Shown here: one piece after another, positions 37,778-54,000 of the stretch
Position numbering within the stretch: the stretch's first letter is position 1
Layout of the letters: every line of letters starts with the position of its first letter
NCBI RefSeq assembly: GCF_000208745.1
Contig: NC_030858.1
Coordinates: forward strand, 948,597-1,012,596
Length of the DNA stretch: 64,000 nucleotides
Source: Theobroma cacao
Taxonomy: Eukaryota; Streptophyta; Magnoliopsida; Malvales; Malvaceae
Reading direction: 5' to 3'
Program-made: the position numbers and the translations under genes
Notes under the pieces: generated by a model
Seen by the model: the letters and a program-made list of their open reading frames with translations, nothing else
Databases searched by the model: none
Told to the model about the DNA's origin: nothing

Positions 37778-40700
37778 GTTAGTGAAAGAACAAAGAAACG
37801 TTTCCTTTGGGAAAAAACTTGTTTATGGAAAAAGCCTGAATGAGCAAATGAGGCAAGAGATTGATGATGCTAGGGAGGGAGGGAAGAGGGAAGAGGGAAG
37901 GGGGGCCTTTTGTAGTTGACAGACATATGAGGCAATTTACTGTCATCCAACTTGAAAAATTTATTTGGGTCCCACAAAAGGCTTCACTGGTATTCCATCT
38001 TTCTTCTTTATCAATTTTGTTACAGTTGGCTAATTGCCCAAGTGATAGATAATTTTCAAACTTAGACCAAATTCAATTAATTCAGATGGATATAATAATA
38101 GCTTTTCTTTCCAACAAAAAAAAATAGTTGTAAGAAATGTCGAACTGTTGCTTTTATCACCCTTTTCTTTCCTCATGAAAATCTAAGGTCACATTCCAAT
38201 AGATTCTTCATGTGAATGGTCTTTTATAGTTCAGATTATGACTTCAGCAGAACCCACCAAGTTGCTCTATATAAAAACAGAGGATACAGAGCCTTTTTCT
38301 GTTCTTCTGAACTATAAACAATCTTTGAACATATCATGAAATCATTTTTATTATGCAATTTTGTAATGAAAAAGTTTTGGTTCTAGTGTGTTTGTTGGAA
38401 CCAGTTGATGACCAAATTGGGTGTCATGTGGGAGTTTGAACAGATTAAATTTTTATTTTCTTTTCATATATAATTGCAGGGCAAATTGTGTTCCTCAAGA
38501 AAAGATTCTGTGCATCAATTTGCACTGGAATGATTGGGTCAATCCGATGTTGAATGCATTGAATTGAAGAATCTTGGACTGCAATAATTACCATACCAAT
38601 CCAAATGATTTGATCAAATCCCCATTCACTATTATCAGATCAAATTTGCCCCCCAAGACTGTCGTTCACCTGAGCTTTCATGCTTAAACTCAGCCAGAGA
38701 GGGTTTCTTTTTTGTATTTAATCCTTGACATAAACATCACTAACAGGGGTGATGATTCAAGAGAAGGACGATAGAATTTTCTATAAAGCAATGGTGGGCT
38801 ACTTTACAAGTGGAATTTGTACCTTTTTCGTGTTCATGAAAATTCATTTCTGATAGTAAAGTTGCACAAATTTTTAGCAAATATCTCAACAAAGGGTCCT
38901 GATTTCTGCACCCACTACATCTTCTTTCCCCTTATTTTTCTCTATTTTTTTTTCTTCTCTGAGAGTTCTAATCCACCAATCAATAAACCTGGTATTTATT
39001 TTCATGAACAGGAGAAGAGATATTAGGTGGAAGGGTTGCTGCAAAATAGCGGCAAGTTTCAATGTATATGGAAAAAACAAAACCATGTGTGTCTGAGATT
39101 GCTATGTCCCATATATTTCTGTTTACCCACGTGCATGAAGCAAACCTTCCATGCTTTAAGTTTGTACTCTTTCTGCAACGTCCCTGCTCTCCCTTTAGCA
39201 ATCCACCATCGTGAGAATAGCAAATACTACAAAATCTTCTATATCTGAACTTGTCTGAAGATTAATTTTCTACTTTTTTTTTTCTTTTTTCAGCTTAGGT
39301 TTCGACCCTCTTTGCTTAATTGATGGTTCCTTGAGACTCAAGTTTCTTGACATTTATTCCTGACATCAACAAATGGAACAATATTCAATAGGAACAGTTG
39401 TCCATAAATAAAGAATTTCTTTCAATAATTTTGTTTACTTAAAACATAACAAATAGATACCTTTCCTTTTCTCAAAAGAAATTCATTAGAACCAACATTA
39501 AATATACTATACCTTAAGCTCTAAGAAAACATGGGATCTCTATTTTATAAAAAATAAAAAGCAAAGCCTAAGATTAATTTTATTGCAGATAAGTTACTTG
39601 ACTTCTTGGGGTTTTTTTTCCTATTTTCTGTTCTTCATGTTCTTGTATGTTGTTCCTTCTTTTCTTTTTCTTTTCTTTTTTTTTTTTGTTGTGTGGTTAC
39701 CATTAAAAGGCTTTGTTAATGCATGCCAACATTCCAAGTGAAAGGTATGTGGCCGAGTCACAGAGACAGTTGCATGCAGCATAAATAGTCCTGGACTCCC
39801 TTCTTTCTCAGCTGCTATTTCTGACTCTTTTTCCTTCCTTGATGAATCCGCATGACACAAAAAGACACAGCACCTTCATGACAAAACACTTGCTACCTAG
39901 CTTTATTTTCTAATTCCTTGGCTGTTTTATAGGATAATAAGACACGTATCAAGCGTGAAAACAGAAGATTTTTGTTTAACTTTTTGTTGACAAAATTACC
40001 AGTTTAACCTATTAAATTAACCCTATATATCCCTAATCTATGAGAGCTACTAGTATTAGCAGTACTCTGAGTTTTTTCAAAGCGTATAATAACCGTTGCA
40101 AGTTCTTTCACGGATGGAAACAAAGAGGGACAACCACAGCAGCAAACAGCATGTAATTCGACTAGAAAAAACATTGAAAAAGTTGGTCTCACTCCTGGTT
40201 TACAGCTAACCTTCGACTGATACAACTCTATATAGCTAGAGAAAGAAGGAGAGAGGGAGAGAGATGGTTCAAAAATGAAATCAGCTAAGACTATAAGGAT
40301 GAAGACAGATTGAAGAAAAAAAAATCCCAAAAGAGAAGAGAAAGAGAGGACCCACGTTACAACCGCGTTAGGAATGGGACCCAAAAGCATAACATGGGTG
40401 ATGAATGATGATGGAGATGGGTCTTGTAAATTATAAAACCTTCTCGAGGTTTCAAAGGCCCCCTGGTCTATTTGTTCACAAGTTCCCCTTTTTTTTTTTT
40501 TTTTCTTCAAATCCTTGCAAGCTGATCACATGCACACACGGTCCCGTCCTGCAAATGAGGGAAAAACGCAATAAAAAGTTATGAGAAAGTGCAGGGATAA
40601 GAACATGGAACATCGCCATCAATTACCAACATTAATTTGTTTGCGTCATGGAGTTTTTCTTTTCCCAGCCCGCATACACACACATCCTCATAGCTTGCAT

Positions 40701-42393
40701 ACGCACATGAACAGTTTTACCTTCCAGCTTTGTTCTCATGGTAAGAAGCTTGCTTGGAAAGCAGCAAGTTTTTGCTTAGGCTTCCAACCCAATTACAATA
40801 TCCTCATTTATGGATCTCTTCATATAGATCTTTTCTACTAATTTATGTTACATGATATATGATATAACAGTTTACTGTAACCTGTAACAGTATTTCACAA
40901 ATTAAAGATAATATGAATATTTAAATTTACAACTCCTTTTTAATACTGTAATATCTACACATAAATTGGAATGTTTAGAATGTATAAATATATATGTATA
41001 TATAACAAGTTTTTCAACAATTATATGTTTAAGTTTTGCTTAAACATGCTCAGAGTCACAGTTACATCTACGATTGTAGAACCCAAAGAAGATTGGGTAT
41101 GTTTTTTTCTCTTCTCCTTTTTCTTTTTTTCTTTGGGTCTTTTTTGGATTAGTCAAAATCCCAAAGGGAAAAAGAATTAAATTGGCAACTTAAATACGGA
41201 CATTGTTTAGCCTGACGCGGTTTCATCAGCTAGCAGGAAAAAGAGGGGGGGAGAAATTTTGGGGAAGGTGATGTGATAGAATGATGCGTTGATGTGGTAG
41301 CCCCGCAGTCTATGGGATTTGCCCAGCCTGGTCCTTTGAATTTTTTTGCAAGCTTAGACCGCTTTCCTCATCATTAGCAATGGCATGACAAAGATATCCC
41401 AAAGCCCTCCATGTGCATGTCTCTGTTTTGTCTTACCTCTACTTCAAATTTTGGTTTATTTTGACTGAAACCAGAAACTGACAATCAGCTTTGCAATCTC
41501 CCCGGTGGAAGTTTGTAAAAAATAAAAAATAATCACAAATCAGTGAAAATACGTTTTAATTTCGATAAACATTAACATAATACATTTTCTCGTAAATTCA
41601 ATGTAAATTTATAAAATATTTATCAATTTTTCGTTAATAATACGTCCTTATAAATAAAAAAAATAGTAAAAAGTCAACAAATGAAGATTTATTCATGCAG
41701 TGATCCTTTACCTGAATATACAATGAAGGTGGTTTAATGTAACAATTTGGGTCAAAATACATATATATAATTGTGTTGTATTGTCTATTCTACTTTGATA
41801 AATATGAAAAGGAAAGTAAAAAATTAATTAGCTCCTAAATGGCTCCAAAAAAGTTGGTCAAGCTCATGCACATGTTTAGTAAACCGTGCAACAGTGCTAG
41901 ATTGAAGGGTTGATGAAGACAATCATGTGGTTGGAATATTGCATATGCATTAAATTAATTACTCGAAATTAAGTTTATCTGTTTGTGACTTTGACATCTC
42001 CCTTTTATATTCCTGCTAGAAAGCTAGCATTGCTTAGTAAAATTAGGAAATAGGCCAAGGCCATGTGAATACAATTTTTTAATAAAATATATAAGAAACT
42101 TTTTATAAGTTTTCCCACAAAATAAGCATCAAGAGTTTTTATTGGTGTAATTTTTCTACCTTTTTTCACGATTTTACACACATCTAATTTAGCTATTTAA
42201 CACACGATTGTATATCTAATTATACATTCGAAACAAGTTTGATAAAATTATTAGTAAATATGTGACTTGGATATAAATTCGGTAGTTGAAAATTTGAATA
42301 AACTAGTATTACGTGCAAATCAAATTTCGGGAAAAATTAAAATTCGAAATTATTCTTCAAAAAGCTGAAATTTCCTTTAATTGCAATCCGTTG
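37778..42393. other. Intergenic DNA upstream of the SHINE-type gene
   Basis: About 4.6 kb of non-coding DNA between divergent genes. The first 1-2 kb presumably hold the ERF promoter; a GGGAGGGAGGG-like purine tract at about 37873-37900 lies in its likely leader. No gene is supported elsewhere: the longest frame (40004-40510, minus) is Lys/Ser/Phe-rich and begins in a T-rich homopolymer. AT-rich sequence dominates 41500-42390. Confidence 0.5.
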
Positions 42394-42466
42394 TGGGCTT
42401 TGTGATGTCTCTCGAGCGCCCATCAACCCTTTAATGGGCTTTTAGCCCATCTTCTTGTAATGGGCT
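42394..42466. promoter_or_regulatory. Cluster of four TGGGCT (site II-like) elements
   Basis: TGGGCT occurs at 42394-42399, 42435-42440 and 42461-42466, and in reverse orientation at 42444-42449. TGGGCY site II elements are bound by TCP factors and cluster in promoters of ribosomal and proliferation genes. The cluster lies about 1 kb before the eL39 start codon, so it could be a distal element or the promoter of an unseen transcript. Confidence 0.4.
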
Positions 42467-43278
42467 TTGAGAAATCCACTTCTCCGATCGGGCATCTTAA
42501 AATGAATAGTTGGAGTCCAATGAGAGAGGTCCATTTTCTCTTTTCTTATGATAATAATTTAAAAAAGGAAAAATAAATTTTTTATTTTTTATAATAATAA
42601 ATTTAAAAAGAAAAAAAGAACCAATAAAAAAAAGGCGGGGAACAAATTGTTTGGATCTAGATCAAGTGTGTAGTAAAAGCTTCCAAGTATATCTACGAGC
42701 AATGAAAAATATAATTTATTTCTTTAAATAAGGAGAAATATACATTTATTATTAAATTAAATGTCTGGATGTATTATAAATTCATATTTTAATTTTTTAT
42801 TTTGTAAATAAATTATAAGTGAAAAAAATATTTTCAACAAATTGAATTTTCTATGGTAATCAAAAGAAACTTTTTAATTACATGCTTTTTGATTTCGAAT
42901 TTAAGTACCAACGATATAATTGAAATTTAAAGTATCTTCTAATTATAAATTGAATTTGGGTTTAAGCTATTCATGCTTTGATCTTACATTATGCTAATAA
43001 TTCATATAATTTAATCCATAAATGTATTTTTATAGAATAAGTAAAACAAGTCCCATATTTTTTCCACTCTATTTCTCCCTTTATTTTTTTCCCAAAGAAA
43101 AAAAAATTGGGTATATTAAGTCTTTCTCTTATTTTTTTGGCCAAATTTTATTTTTTCTATTTAAGGACTCTTAAATTTTATTTGGTTTAAAATTCATTTT
43201 AAAATCCTTTTATTAGTTAAAAAAAAAGAAATTTAATCAAGAAAATATATTAATAGTTGGGTTTTTCGGACAAGTGGA
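42467..43278. other. AT-rich intergenic DNA upstream of the eL39 core promoter
   Basis: Long A/T-only stretches with no open frame or recognisable element. It separates the distal TGGGCT cluster from the core promoter. Confidence 0.5.
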
Positions 43279-43436
43279 GGCCCAAAATGTAACCGACCCA
43301 AAATGGCTATTAACCCGGGTCTCTATTCACATCTATATAAACGGCCCATTTTCCATTTCCACATCCCTAGGGTTTTCTTTTCTTCCAAACGGGGTTTTTC
43401 GCTCCTCAGTCCAAACACAGCCGCAGCCGATCGAAA
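43279..43436 (+). promoter_or_regulatory. eL39 core promoter: site II, TATA box, telo-box
   Basis: GGCCCA (reverse of TGGGCC) at 43279-43284 and 43343-43348, TATATAAA at 43334-43341 and a telo-box-like TAGGGTTTT at 43368-43376 precede the start codon at 43437. The combination of site II motifs with a telo-box is the standard arrangement of plant ribosomal-protein genes, driving coordinated expression in dividing tissue. The predicted transcription start is at about 43365-43375, giving a short leader. Confidence 0.75.
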
Positions 43437-43823
43437 ATGGTACTGAATATTTTATTTGATCCTTTTTTTTCTCTTCCGATGAATTAATTAGTTCGTTTAC
43501 ATGCTGAATATTCCATTCGATCGTGGTGAAATTAAATCGTTGAATTAATCTGGTATTGATTTGATGAATTGAACTTGAACAGCCGTCGCACAAGACTTTC
43601 ATAATAAAGAAGAAGCTCGCCAAGAAGATGAGGCAAAACAGGCCCATCCCTCACTGGATTCGGATGCGCACCGACAATACCATCAGGTTTTTTCTTTTCT
43701 CTCTTTTACTCTCGCTAATTACGGTATTTTCTTTAAAAAAAAGTTTTTAATTATTTTTATCTTTTTTTTTTCAGGTATAATGCAAAGCGCAGGCACTGGC
43801 GTCGTACGAAGCTCGGATTCTGA
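43437..43823 (+). CDS. RPL39: 60S ribosomal protein L39 (eL39), 3 exons
   Basis: Exon 1 contributes only the ATG (43437-43439); exons 2 (43583-43686) and 3 (43775-43823) supply the rest of a 51-residue, strongly basic protein beginning [20 protein letters not shown] and ending RRTKLGF, the standard length and sequence of eL39. It lines part of the polypeptide exit tunnel of the large cytosolic ribosomal subunit. Splicing immediately after the start codon is a known habit of ribosomal protein genes and explains why no continuous open frame shows the gene. All borders are GT-AG and the phase is kept. Its neighbour is plastid aspartate aminotransferase, as I recall for Arabidopsis At4g31985-At4g31990. 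Confidence 0.96.
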
Positions 43824-45841
43824 GGTTCTTGGTTGCTGTTTTGTGTCTCTTACCTTGTTTTTTGAACTAATTGCGGTTGTTTAGTTTGCTGTTGAAGACA
43901 ATGATGATACAGAGCTTATGGTTTTGTGTTTAAATTAAGCATTGTAGTTTGTGTAAAGAACTCATATAAGTTCTTTTTAAAGAGCTTTTCTTTTGTGTTC
44001 AAGTTTTGTTTCAGTTATTTTAAATCATGGGTTAGTCTTTGTTTACTCTACTCTACTGGTTTTGTTTATATGATGATTAAGTATGATTTTGGTTGCTTGT
44101 TTTATATCCTTTAACACTGGCATCGAGAAGAGTGATTGGCATATACCAGTCGACAGTGTTTATCGTGTTCTTGAAGTTCTAATTGAAATTACAACTTGTT
44201 AGTAGGGTATATAGCATGTTTATTTCGTTAAGTGACTTGAAAGATCAGTGGTTTGATTTTGAATATCATTTGAGTTGTCTTTTGGATTAGTTGCACCTTG
44301 TATGATATTGCCCAAGAAGTTATGTAATGGCTGTCGGATCAGATCATATTTCTTGTTGTGGTGCATTATTTGCTGAATTACTTGAGTTTTGCTAGAGAAA
44401 AAGACATTTGATGAGCATTATGTTTTCGCGAGAAGTTAGCTTTTACAAACTTTAACTGAAGGAGACCTTAGAATAGTTTGCGCAACTACACTGGCAACCC
44501 AATTAGCTTCATCAACATATGTGTATGTGAAACTAAGGTGCCATGTGCTGTATTTGTCTTTCTAAATGCATATATTAGTATCATCATCTCCCAATGGATT
44601 TTTGAATTATGCTTGGATAAATGTTTGTGCATATTTCTTCTCTAGAATGGAAGAAAATTTAACTCATGTCAAAGTGTTTTTTTTTTTTCACTTTTTCACC
44701 ATGAACGAAAGAATTCTGTATTACTTTGATCATCTATGAGCATTGAGTATTGAAAGCAACTAATCGTGGCTGGAATTGCTTCTTTTTCTATGCGCTATTA
44801 CCTGATAAAGTTGCCCTCAGGTTTGGTTTTGGGAAAGAGTATTGGCTTGTGTGGTGAATAGTCAGTGAAATGAGAACAGCCCTGCCATCCTGTATAAGTT
44901 GATTCAAAAACTCAAAAATCAATGGCCAATGAAGGTTGGAGTAATTTGTTCTGGCTTTTCTTTTATCATGTTCTAGGTTTGATATGTTTGAGTTAATGAA
45001 ATGATGCATGGTTGAGTTTGCCTTGTTTGTTAACCACGGGTAGTGTTAAGCTTAATTTCTCTATAACATGTTGTCATTGGGAATCATTGTCGAATTAAGT
45101 TGGACCAAGTTGTGAATGTCACCTGCATCCAATTATGGGGCAAGAGACAGTCTTTTGGAAGTTTGAAGTCTATATTTATTCATTACTTGAGTATCACTAT
45201 TCAGTTGCAATGGAACATGTTAGAAATCAATATGATCTCTCTTGTTGAGCCAAATTACAACTGAGACAGAGCTTGCTTTCCATGTAAATCAAGGGCTGAA
45301 TCCATTTCATCTCTTCTCAACTTGAAGATACTTTGGTCATAGACGATGAAACAGAGGTTTACCCAAATATTCTGGAAAAACAAGGGGAATATTCGGTACC
45401 AGTTTATATTAAGAGGACAATTGTTGTACCTAGAAATGGCAAAGGCTAAGATGCGAATTCGATTATATAATTTAATATAAAATTAAATTTTATTTATTTA
45501 ATTGAAAAATGATATGGGCACTCTTTAGAAAATTGACTCGACTCGAAAATAAGATATGCTTACTTGTCTGCTGACAAGTGGCAATTGACTATACCCTACT
45601 TGCGAAAATCAACCACAACTTTTTTATTTAATGACCATTTTACCCCTCTACAATCTCGCTAATCACACAGCGCACAGGTCTCAGGTATCGCCGTCGCAAT
45701 ACCGACGGTGTTTCACAGTTTTCATTATGTTTCTTAGCTTAAAAAAAAAAAATGAAACATAAAATCCGAGTTGACATTATCGAGATCACTACCAAGTACC
45801 AAGCTTTCTCTTTGGATTCATCGCCTCTTTTGCCTTTCCAA
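43824..45841. other. eL39 3' region and upstream region of the aminotransferase gene
   Basis: About 2 kb. The first 200-300 bases are likely the eL39 3' UTR. The rest shows no gene. AT-rich sequence at 45440-45520 is followed by a less AT-biased stretch at 45640-45720 that fits the promoter and leader of the next gene. Confidence 0.5.
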
Positions 45842-45981
45842 GTGAGCTCCTTTCTTCTCGTTTTCATTTCCAAATTTGTTTCATTGAATCCCGGATTAGA
45901 TCACTGTCACCTTTGTCTTCTTTCCTCGATCAGTGTAATCACACTTAGTACGGTTTTGTTATTGATCAAATACTTTTGCAG
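45842..45981 (+). other. Probable 5'-UTR intron of the aminotransferase gene
   Basis: A donor-like CCAA/GTGAGC starts at 45842 and a good acceptor TACTTTTGCAG ends at 45981, 18 bases before the ATG at 46000. Leader introns commonly enhance expression of housekeeping plant genes. This is a motif-based prediction. Confidence 0.45.
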
Positions 45982-45999
45982 AGCGATTTCTAATTCCAG

Positions 46000-49331
<3,332 letters not shown>

Positions 49332-49684
49332 AATCAAAGGAATATTGAAATACATGTTAGAAGTTGATAGCTGGAAAAATTTTGTTGAGTTAAGCAAAAC
49401 CATGAGTAACTGAGGTGATTTTATTGAAAGAAGATGTTGTAATAATGTATGTTAACAGTGTGATGATCTAGAGTTCTGATTGAGGCAATTTGCTGCCTCT
49501 CTATTTATTGGAATTGAATGTGGGAATTCTTAAAGTTTTTAAATCATTACAGCAAATCTAGAAAGTATTATTATAAGGTTGTCTCCCATAATCAATATTC
49601 GGTATCATACCCTAATGAAGACACCATTAAGCAGATTTAGGCTTATATTGTTAAGTTCCTGTGATGATAGGGATATGTGAGCAA
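49332..49684. other. 3' region of the aminotransferase gene
   Basis: About 350 bases containing the presumed 3' UTR, with AATAATGTATG at about 49441 and AT-rich sequence after it. No gene is seen. Confidence 0.5.
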
Positions 49685-50440
49685 GTCTCAGGTCCTGCAA
49701 CTAAACTGTCAATGTCCCCCCAAGCTCCATGGGAACAAGAGGGATAAGTGAGTGCAAAGTAACGGTTATCAAGGGGCAATAGGTTTGTGATTGTTACGGG
49801 TTTCATATCAGTAAGTTTTCTGAGTTCAAAATGTAAGTTCGTGACAAATGATATTAGAATTGATTCAATTTTTCACTGATATGAAATTTTTCACAAGAGA
49901 GATTAAGATGTTACTCTTTTTTACAGATGAGAGAACCCGTAACTTCGGTTGTCTCTTCTACGGGTGAAAGAACCCATACTCTCGATTGGATCAAATCAAA
50001 TTTTAATCCCAGAAATTAAAAACAAAAAGCATTTTGTTCTCATTTTGTGCTAGTAGTTAATGTTTACCAACCTGGTGTCAGTGGTTCACATCCATGGTAG
50101 CTCTGCTCACGGGATCCACGATGTTTGGCATGACATCTCCTTTAGTGAGCAGATAATCTACCCAAGGAATTGTATCTACCTAAGAATGGTGATAATGCAA
50201 GCCCATATTCAGCTTCTTCAACCAAAACAAAAGAACAAAAACATCAACACCTTTAGACCATATCCACAAAAAGGAGGTGAAAGGGTACCTAAGCCATCCT
50301 GCTTGACTGATTTGTGTGAGTTCTTCCTAGAAAAAATCCACAAGCAACACCACAAAGACAATACGATTGCGGCTAATTAAAAGCACACAACCCTCAGTGC
50401 TGCTATTAGCATTTTCTTGCCTGGATCCATTTCTTTTATT
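49685..50440 (-). pseudogene. Decayed tandem copy of the neighbouring receptor-like kinase
   Basis: Three blocks on the minus strand match exons of the intact kinase at 51070-54380. About 50440-50305 resembles exon 2 (EMDPGKKMLIA against [11 protein letters not shown], then CGGATTTATT-like and RKNS-coding sequence). About 50155-50063 resembles exon 9 (GGATCCACGATGTTTGG on the plus strand, like GGATCCACAATGTTTGG). About 49795-49690 resembles exon 10 ([20 protein letters not shown] against [20 protein letters not shown]), then hits a stop after GGTLTV. Exons 3-8, which encode the whole ATP-binding and catalytic core, are missing, and exon-2-like and exon-9-like pieces are only about 150 bases apart. 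Frames are broken in the first block (stop after ALRVVCF). It is a partial duplicate with an internal deletion and cannot make a kinase. Confidence 0.85.
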
Positions 50441-51069
50441 CCTATGAAAAAAGAGCAATCAGCATTTGATAGAAACAAAGACTCTGTGATGCTTCCGGAG
50501 ACAAAGAAGCCATTGAAGCACACAGATGGGTTATAACAAGAATTTGGTGCATAATGGGATTGTTTGTGGGAGCTCAACTGAAAATTTTCTTGACTATTAC
50601 AGCAAATCAGTCTAGATTTTTTTGTTTTTTCTTGGGGTTGTCTTTGACAACAGCTGTCCTATTGATTACTGTTGCATTTCTTCCCAGGGTGACAAACCAA
50701 CATGCATCATTTTTAGCCACATTAGATCTCTCTTCTTTTTTTTTTTCCTTTTTTTAAATGTTTGCATTGATGATAGCATAGGAAGAATTAAAATGCTCGT
50801 ATAAAGCATCTCAATTATGGTGCAATTTACAAAAATTTATATGAACAATCAGAAAATCTTCTCTTCTGGCCCAACCGACCACTCTTCAGACTTCACCCCA
50901 AAGGTATGAATTATAATCAAGAAAATCTTTGCACGTAATTGAGCAATGGAAACTGATGTGGATGTATGATTCAGTTGACGCAAAACCCAAGATTAATCAC
51001 ATGGCAGCACAGCAGAACAACGATCTTGATTTCGAGACATGTCAGGGCACAGGAGGCAGCTTGTAAGGG
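50441..51069. other. Spacer between kinase pseudogene and intact kinase
   Basis: About 630 bases. It should contain the 3' UTR of the intact kinase (minus strand) and possibly unrecognisable leftovers of exon 1 of the pseudogene near 50470-50560. A T-rich tract is at 50738-50757. Confidence 0.45.
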
Positions 51070-54000
51070 TCAAGGGTCTGCAGGTTGTGTTATTCTTAGA
51101 GTCCCTCCAAGCTCCATAGGAACAAGTGGGACAAGCGAGTGCAGAACATCAGTTATCAATGGACGATAGCTTGGTTCTGGCTGCACACATAGCACAGCTA
51201 CAGCAGCAACCTGCACCATTACATTTCCAATTTGCATTTAATCAAAACAATAATAGTAGGGTAAGCAAGCATATTAGGCAATGGCTAGTGACCCCCAAGC
51301 TACTACCCCTTATTCAGGCTTAAGACATCAAACTCCTATCCCCGAATCGATCCCAGACCAGCCAAATGAAGCCTTGCTTGTGCAAAATATGTCAAAACAA
51401 ACCAAATCAGTTTCCAAAAGTAAATAAATGGGTTATCAGCCTCTCTCATTCCTACCTAACCTACCAGTGAGACTTCTGTGACAGAAAGATAAGAAAATTT
51501 TTTCTTCAACCTTGGATTAAGAAAAGACTAGTTGGCTCAGTCCAAATCAATTCGGATTTTGGATCAAATTAAGTTTCCCACCAAGAAAGTAATGACACTC
51601 CCAAGAGGTTTTTTTCACTAGTAGCTTACCAACCTGATACAAGTGCTTCAGATCAATGGTATTTCTAATCACAGGATCCACAATGTTTGGGAGTTTAGAT
51701 CTGTCAGTAAGCTGAGGCATGGCCTGCATTCATAATTAGAGCTATATGGCATTAAATTCTATAACATTCTATCTCTTTTTTCACATGAACTAACATAAGA
51801 GCAAGGCATACCCATGTGACAATAGATTGGCACTGAGCTGGTGCCAGTTTTTCTACAGGCTTTCTTCCCAATAGAAGTTCCAGCAGCACAACACCAAAAG
51901 CATAGACATCACTCTTATCTGTTAATTTACCTGGAAAAAGCAGGTAAAAGATTTAAGTTTCTTATGAAGAATAGCAGACCCCCATTTCAGAGAAATTGCA
52001 GAACTTCACATATAATTCATACTTTTGGACCTCTTCTATCTCTCAGGATGGAAAATGAAAATGTTAACACTCATATGAAGCCAACTTTAGAATAAAAGAG
52101 AACACAGCATAATTTAGTCCAGATACCTTCCAGTGGCAGAACATGTGCGAAAGAGTAACTAATCGTATAGCATATATTTATTGAGATCCGAACATGTAAA
52201 AACATTATTGAAGTCTCGAGGATCCAGGAGAACTTTTTTATTAACTCCTAAAGAACGAAGAGAAACTATACAATAATGTGAATAACAACCTACCAAAAAT
52301 TGATTGTAGCAATTATAGCAGATTCAGTGTGCATACCATCTAAAAGGTATTCGGGGGCTACATAACCTAAAGTGCCCGAAAGCTTCAAATTATTCTTGTT
52401 TTGAGCTGCATCAGTTACTGCAAGACCAAAATCTGAGAGCTGTATCCAGACAAAAAAATGAGAGAAAGTGAGGCTTCACTAAACTTAATAGAATCCCAGC
52501 AGCACTAGTACAAACACACTAAAGTTTTAATACTAACAAAAGTAGGTGATCTAATAATTTACACTATTACCTTTGCATTGAAGTCTGAATCCAAAAGTAT
52601 ATTAGATGATTTCAGATCTCTATGGATGACTGGTGGGCTGCAGTGCTCATGCAGATATTCTAATCCTCTGGTCAACAATGGAGATTTATTTAATGTTTCC
52701 ATTAACTAATAGCAACAAGTAAAATCAAAACAAAACCTGACCTTGCGGTATCCAGAGCAATCTTCATCCTCCTCTGCCAAGTTAACGACGATCCATGAGA
52801 AGGTCCTAAAATATAATTAAAAGTTTCCACAAAGAAAATTATTGCATTTTCCCCTCCATTACCAGAGAATATATCTTTCATTTCTTAAGTTGTTTGTGAG
52901 AGACACAGAGAAAGAAGGTTCTTACCATGTAGTTGAGTTTCCAGAGAACCATTTTGCATCAGTTCATACACGATAAACCTTGTCTCATTGTCACTGCTAT
53001 AACCTAACAGTGAAATTATATTTGAATGCTTAAATTTACAAAGCAAATCCACCTCATTCTGCAAGTCCATGTAACAGCTCAAAATCAAAAATGAAATCCC
53101 AGAAAACACATAAAATGAACTGATCAAACTTTAAAAAGAAAAGGAAGATGAATTTCCCGCAGAAATAATACCTCAAATTCTTTTTCTGCATCATGGCTTG
53201 CACAGTCCAACTTCTTAACAGCAGCATAAGAACCATCATCGAACTGTGCCTTGTAAACACATCCAAATCCACCCTCACCCAAAATATTACCTTGATGAAA
53301 CTTGCTTGTAGCTTTTTCAAGTATCTTATAATCCATAAACGAAGCATCACCCTCCTTGGAAACCGTCCTGATGGACTTGAATTTACCAAAAAATGGTGCC
53401 AAACGATTCCCTTTCTCAGCATCTTCGAATTTAAAATCACAGAAAACAGAGGAAACAAAGATAAAAAAACATCAGTTCTTATGTGAACTCTCAAAATTCC
53501 AGGAAACCATGAAGAAAATCTGAATCGGGTATTGGTCAAAAGAAGATACCTGAGCTCTTAGCATCATTTTTCTTAGATTTGGGTGAATTCTTCCTGTAAT
53601 AAATCCATAAACAACACAACGAAGAGATGATTGCACCCAAGGAAGAGCAAGCAAGGATGAGAGCTATAAACATTTTCTTGGGTGGATCCATTTTTTTGTG
53701 CTCCTCGCTTCCCACTTGAATTCCTGCTATTGCATTAAGCACTTCATAGAGTTAAAAGTACAACCCTTTTCTAGCAGAACAAAAGAAACGTCCTCCAAGG
53801 AAAATGCTTTCAGCTTTTAGAAATCTGAGGAAATAAGGTAATTTGAGAATTAAACAGAGAGATAAACAGGGGAACATCTTCATCATTAAAACAAATTTTA
53901 AAAATAATAACAAAAAAAAATATTGCTATTAACTGGGATATCGATTGCCATGAAGCAAAACAATTCTGTTCACATTTCAAAACATTAAATGCACCGAAAT

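Noticed and set aside
40004..40510. 168-residue minus-strand open frame
   Set aside because: It starts in a T-rich homopolymer (Lys run), is low complexity and matches no family pattern.
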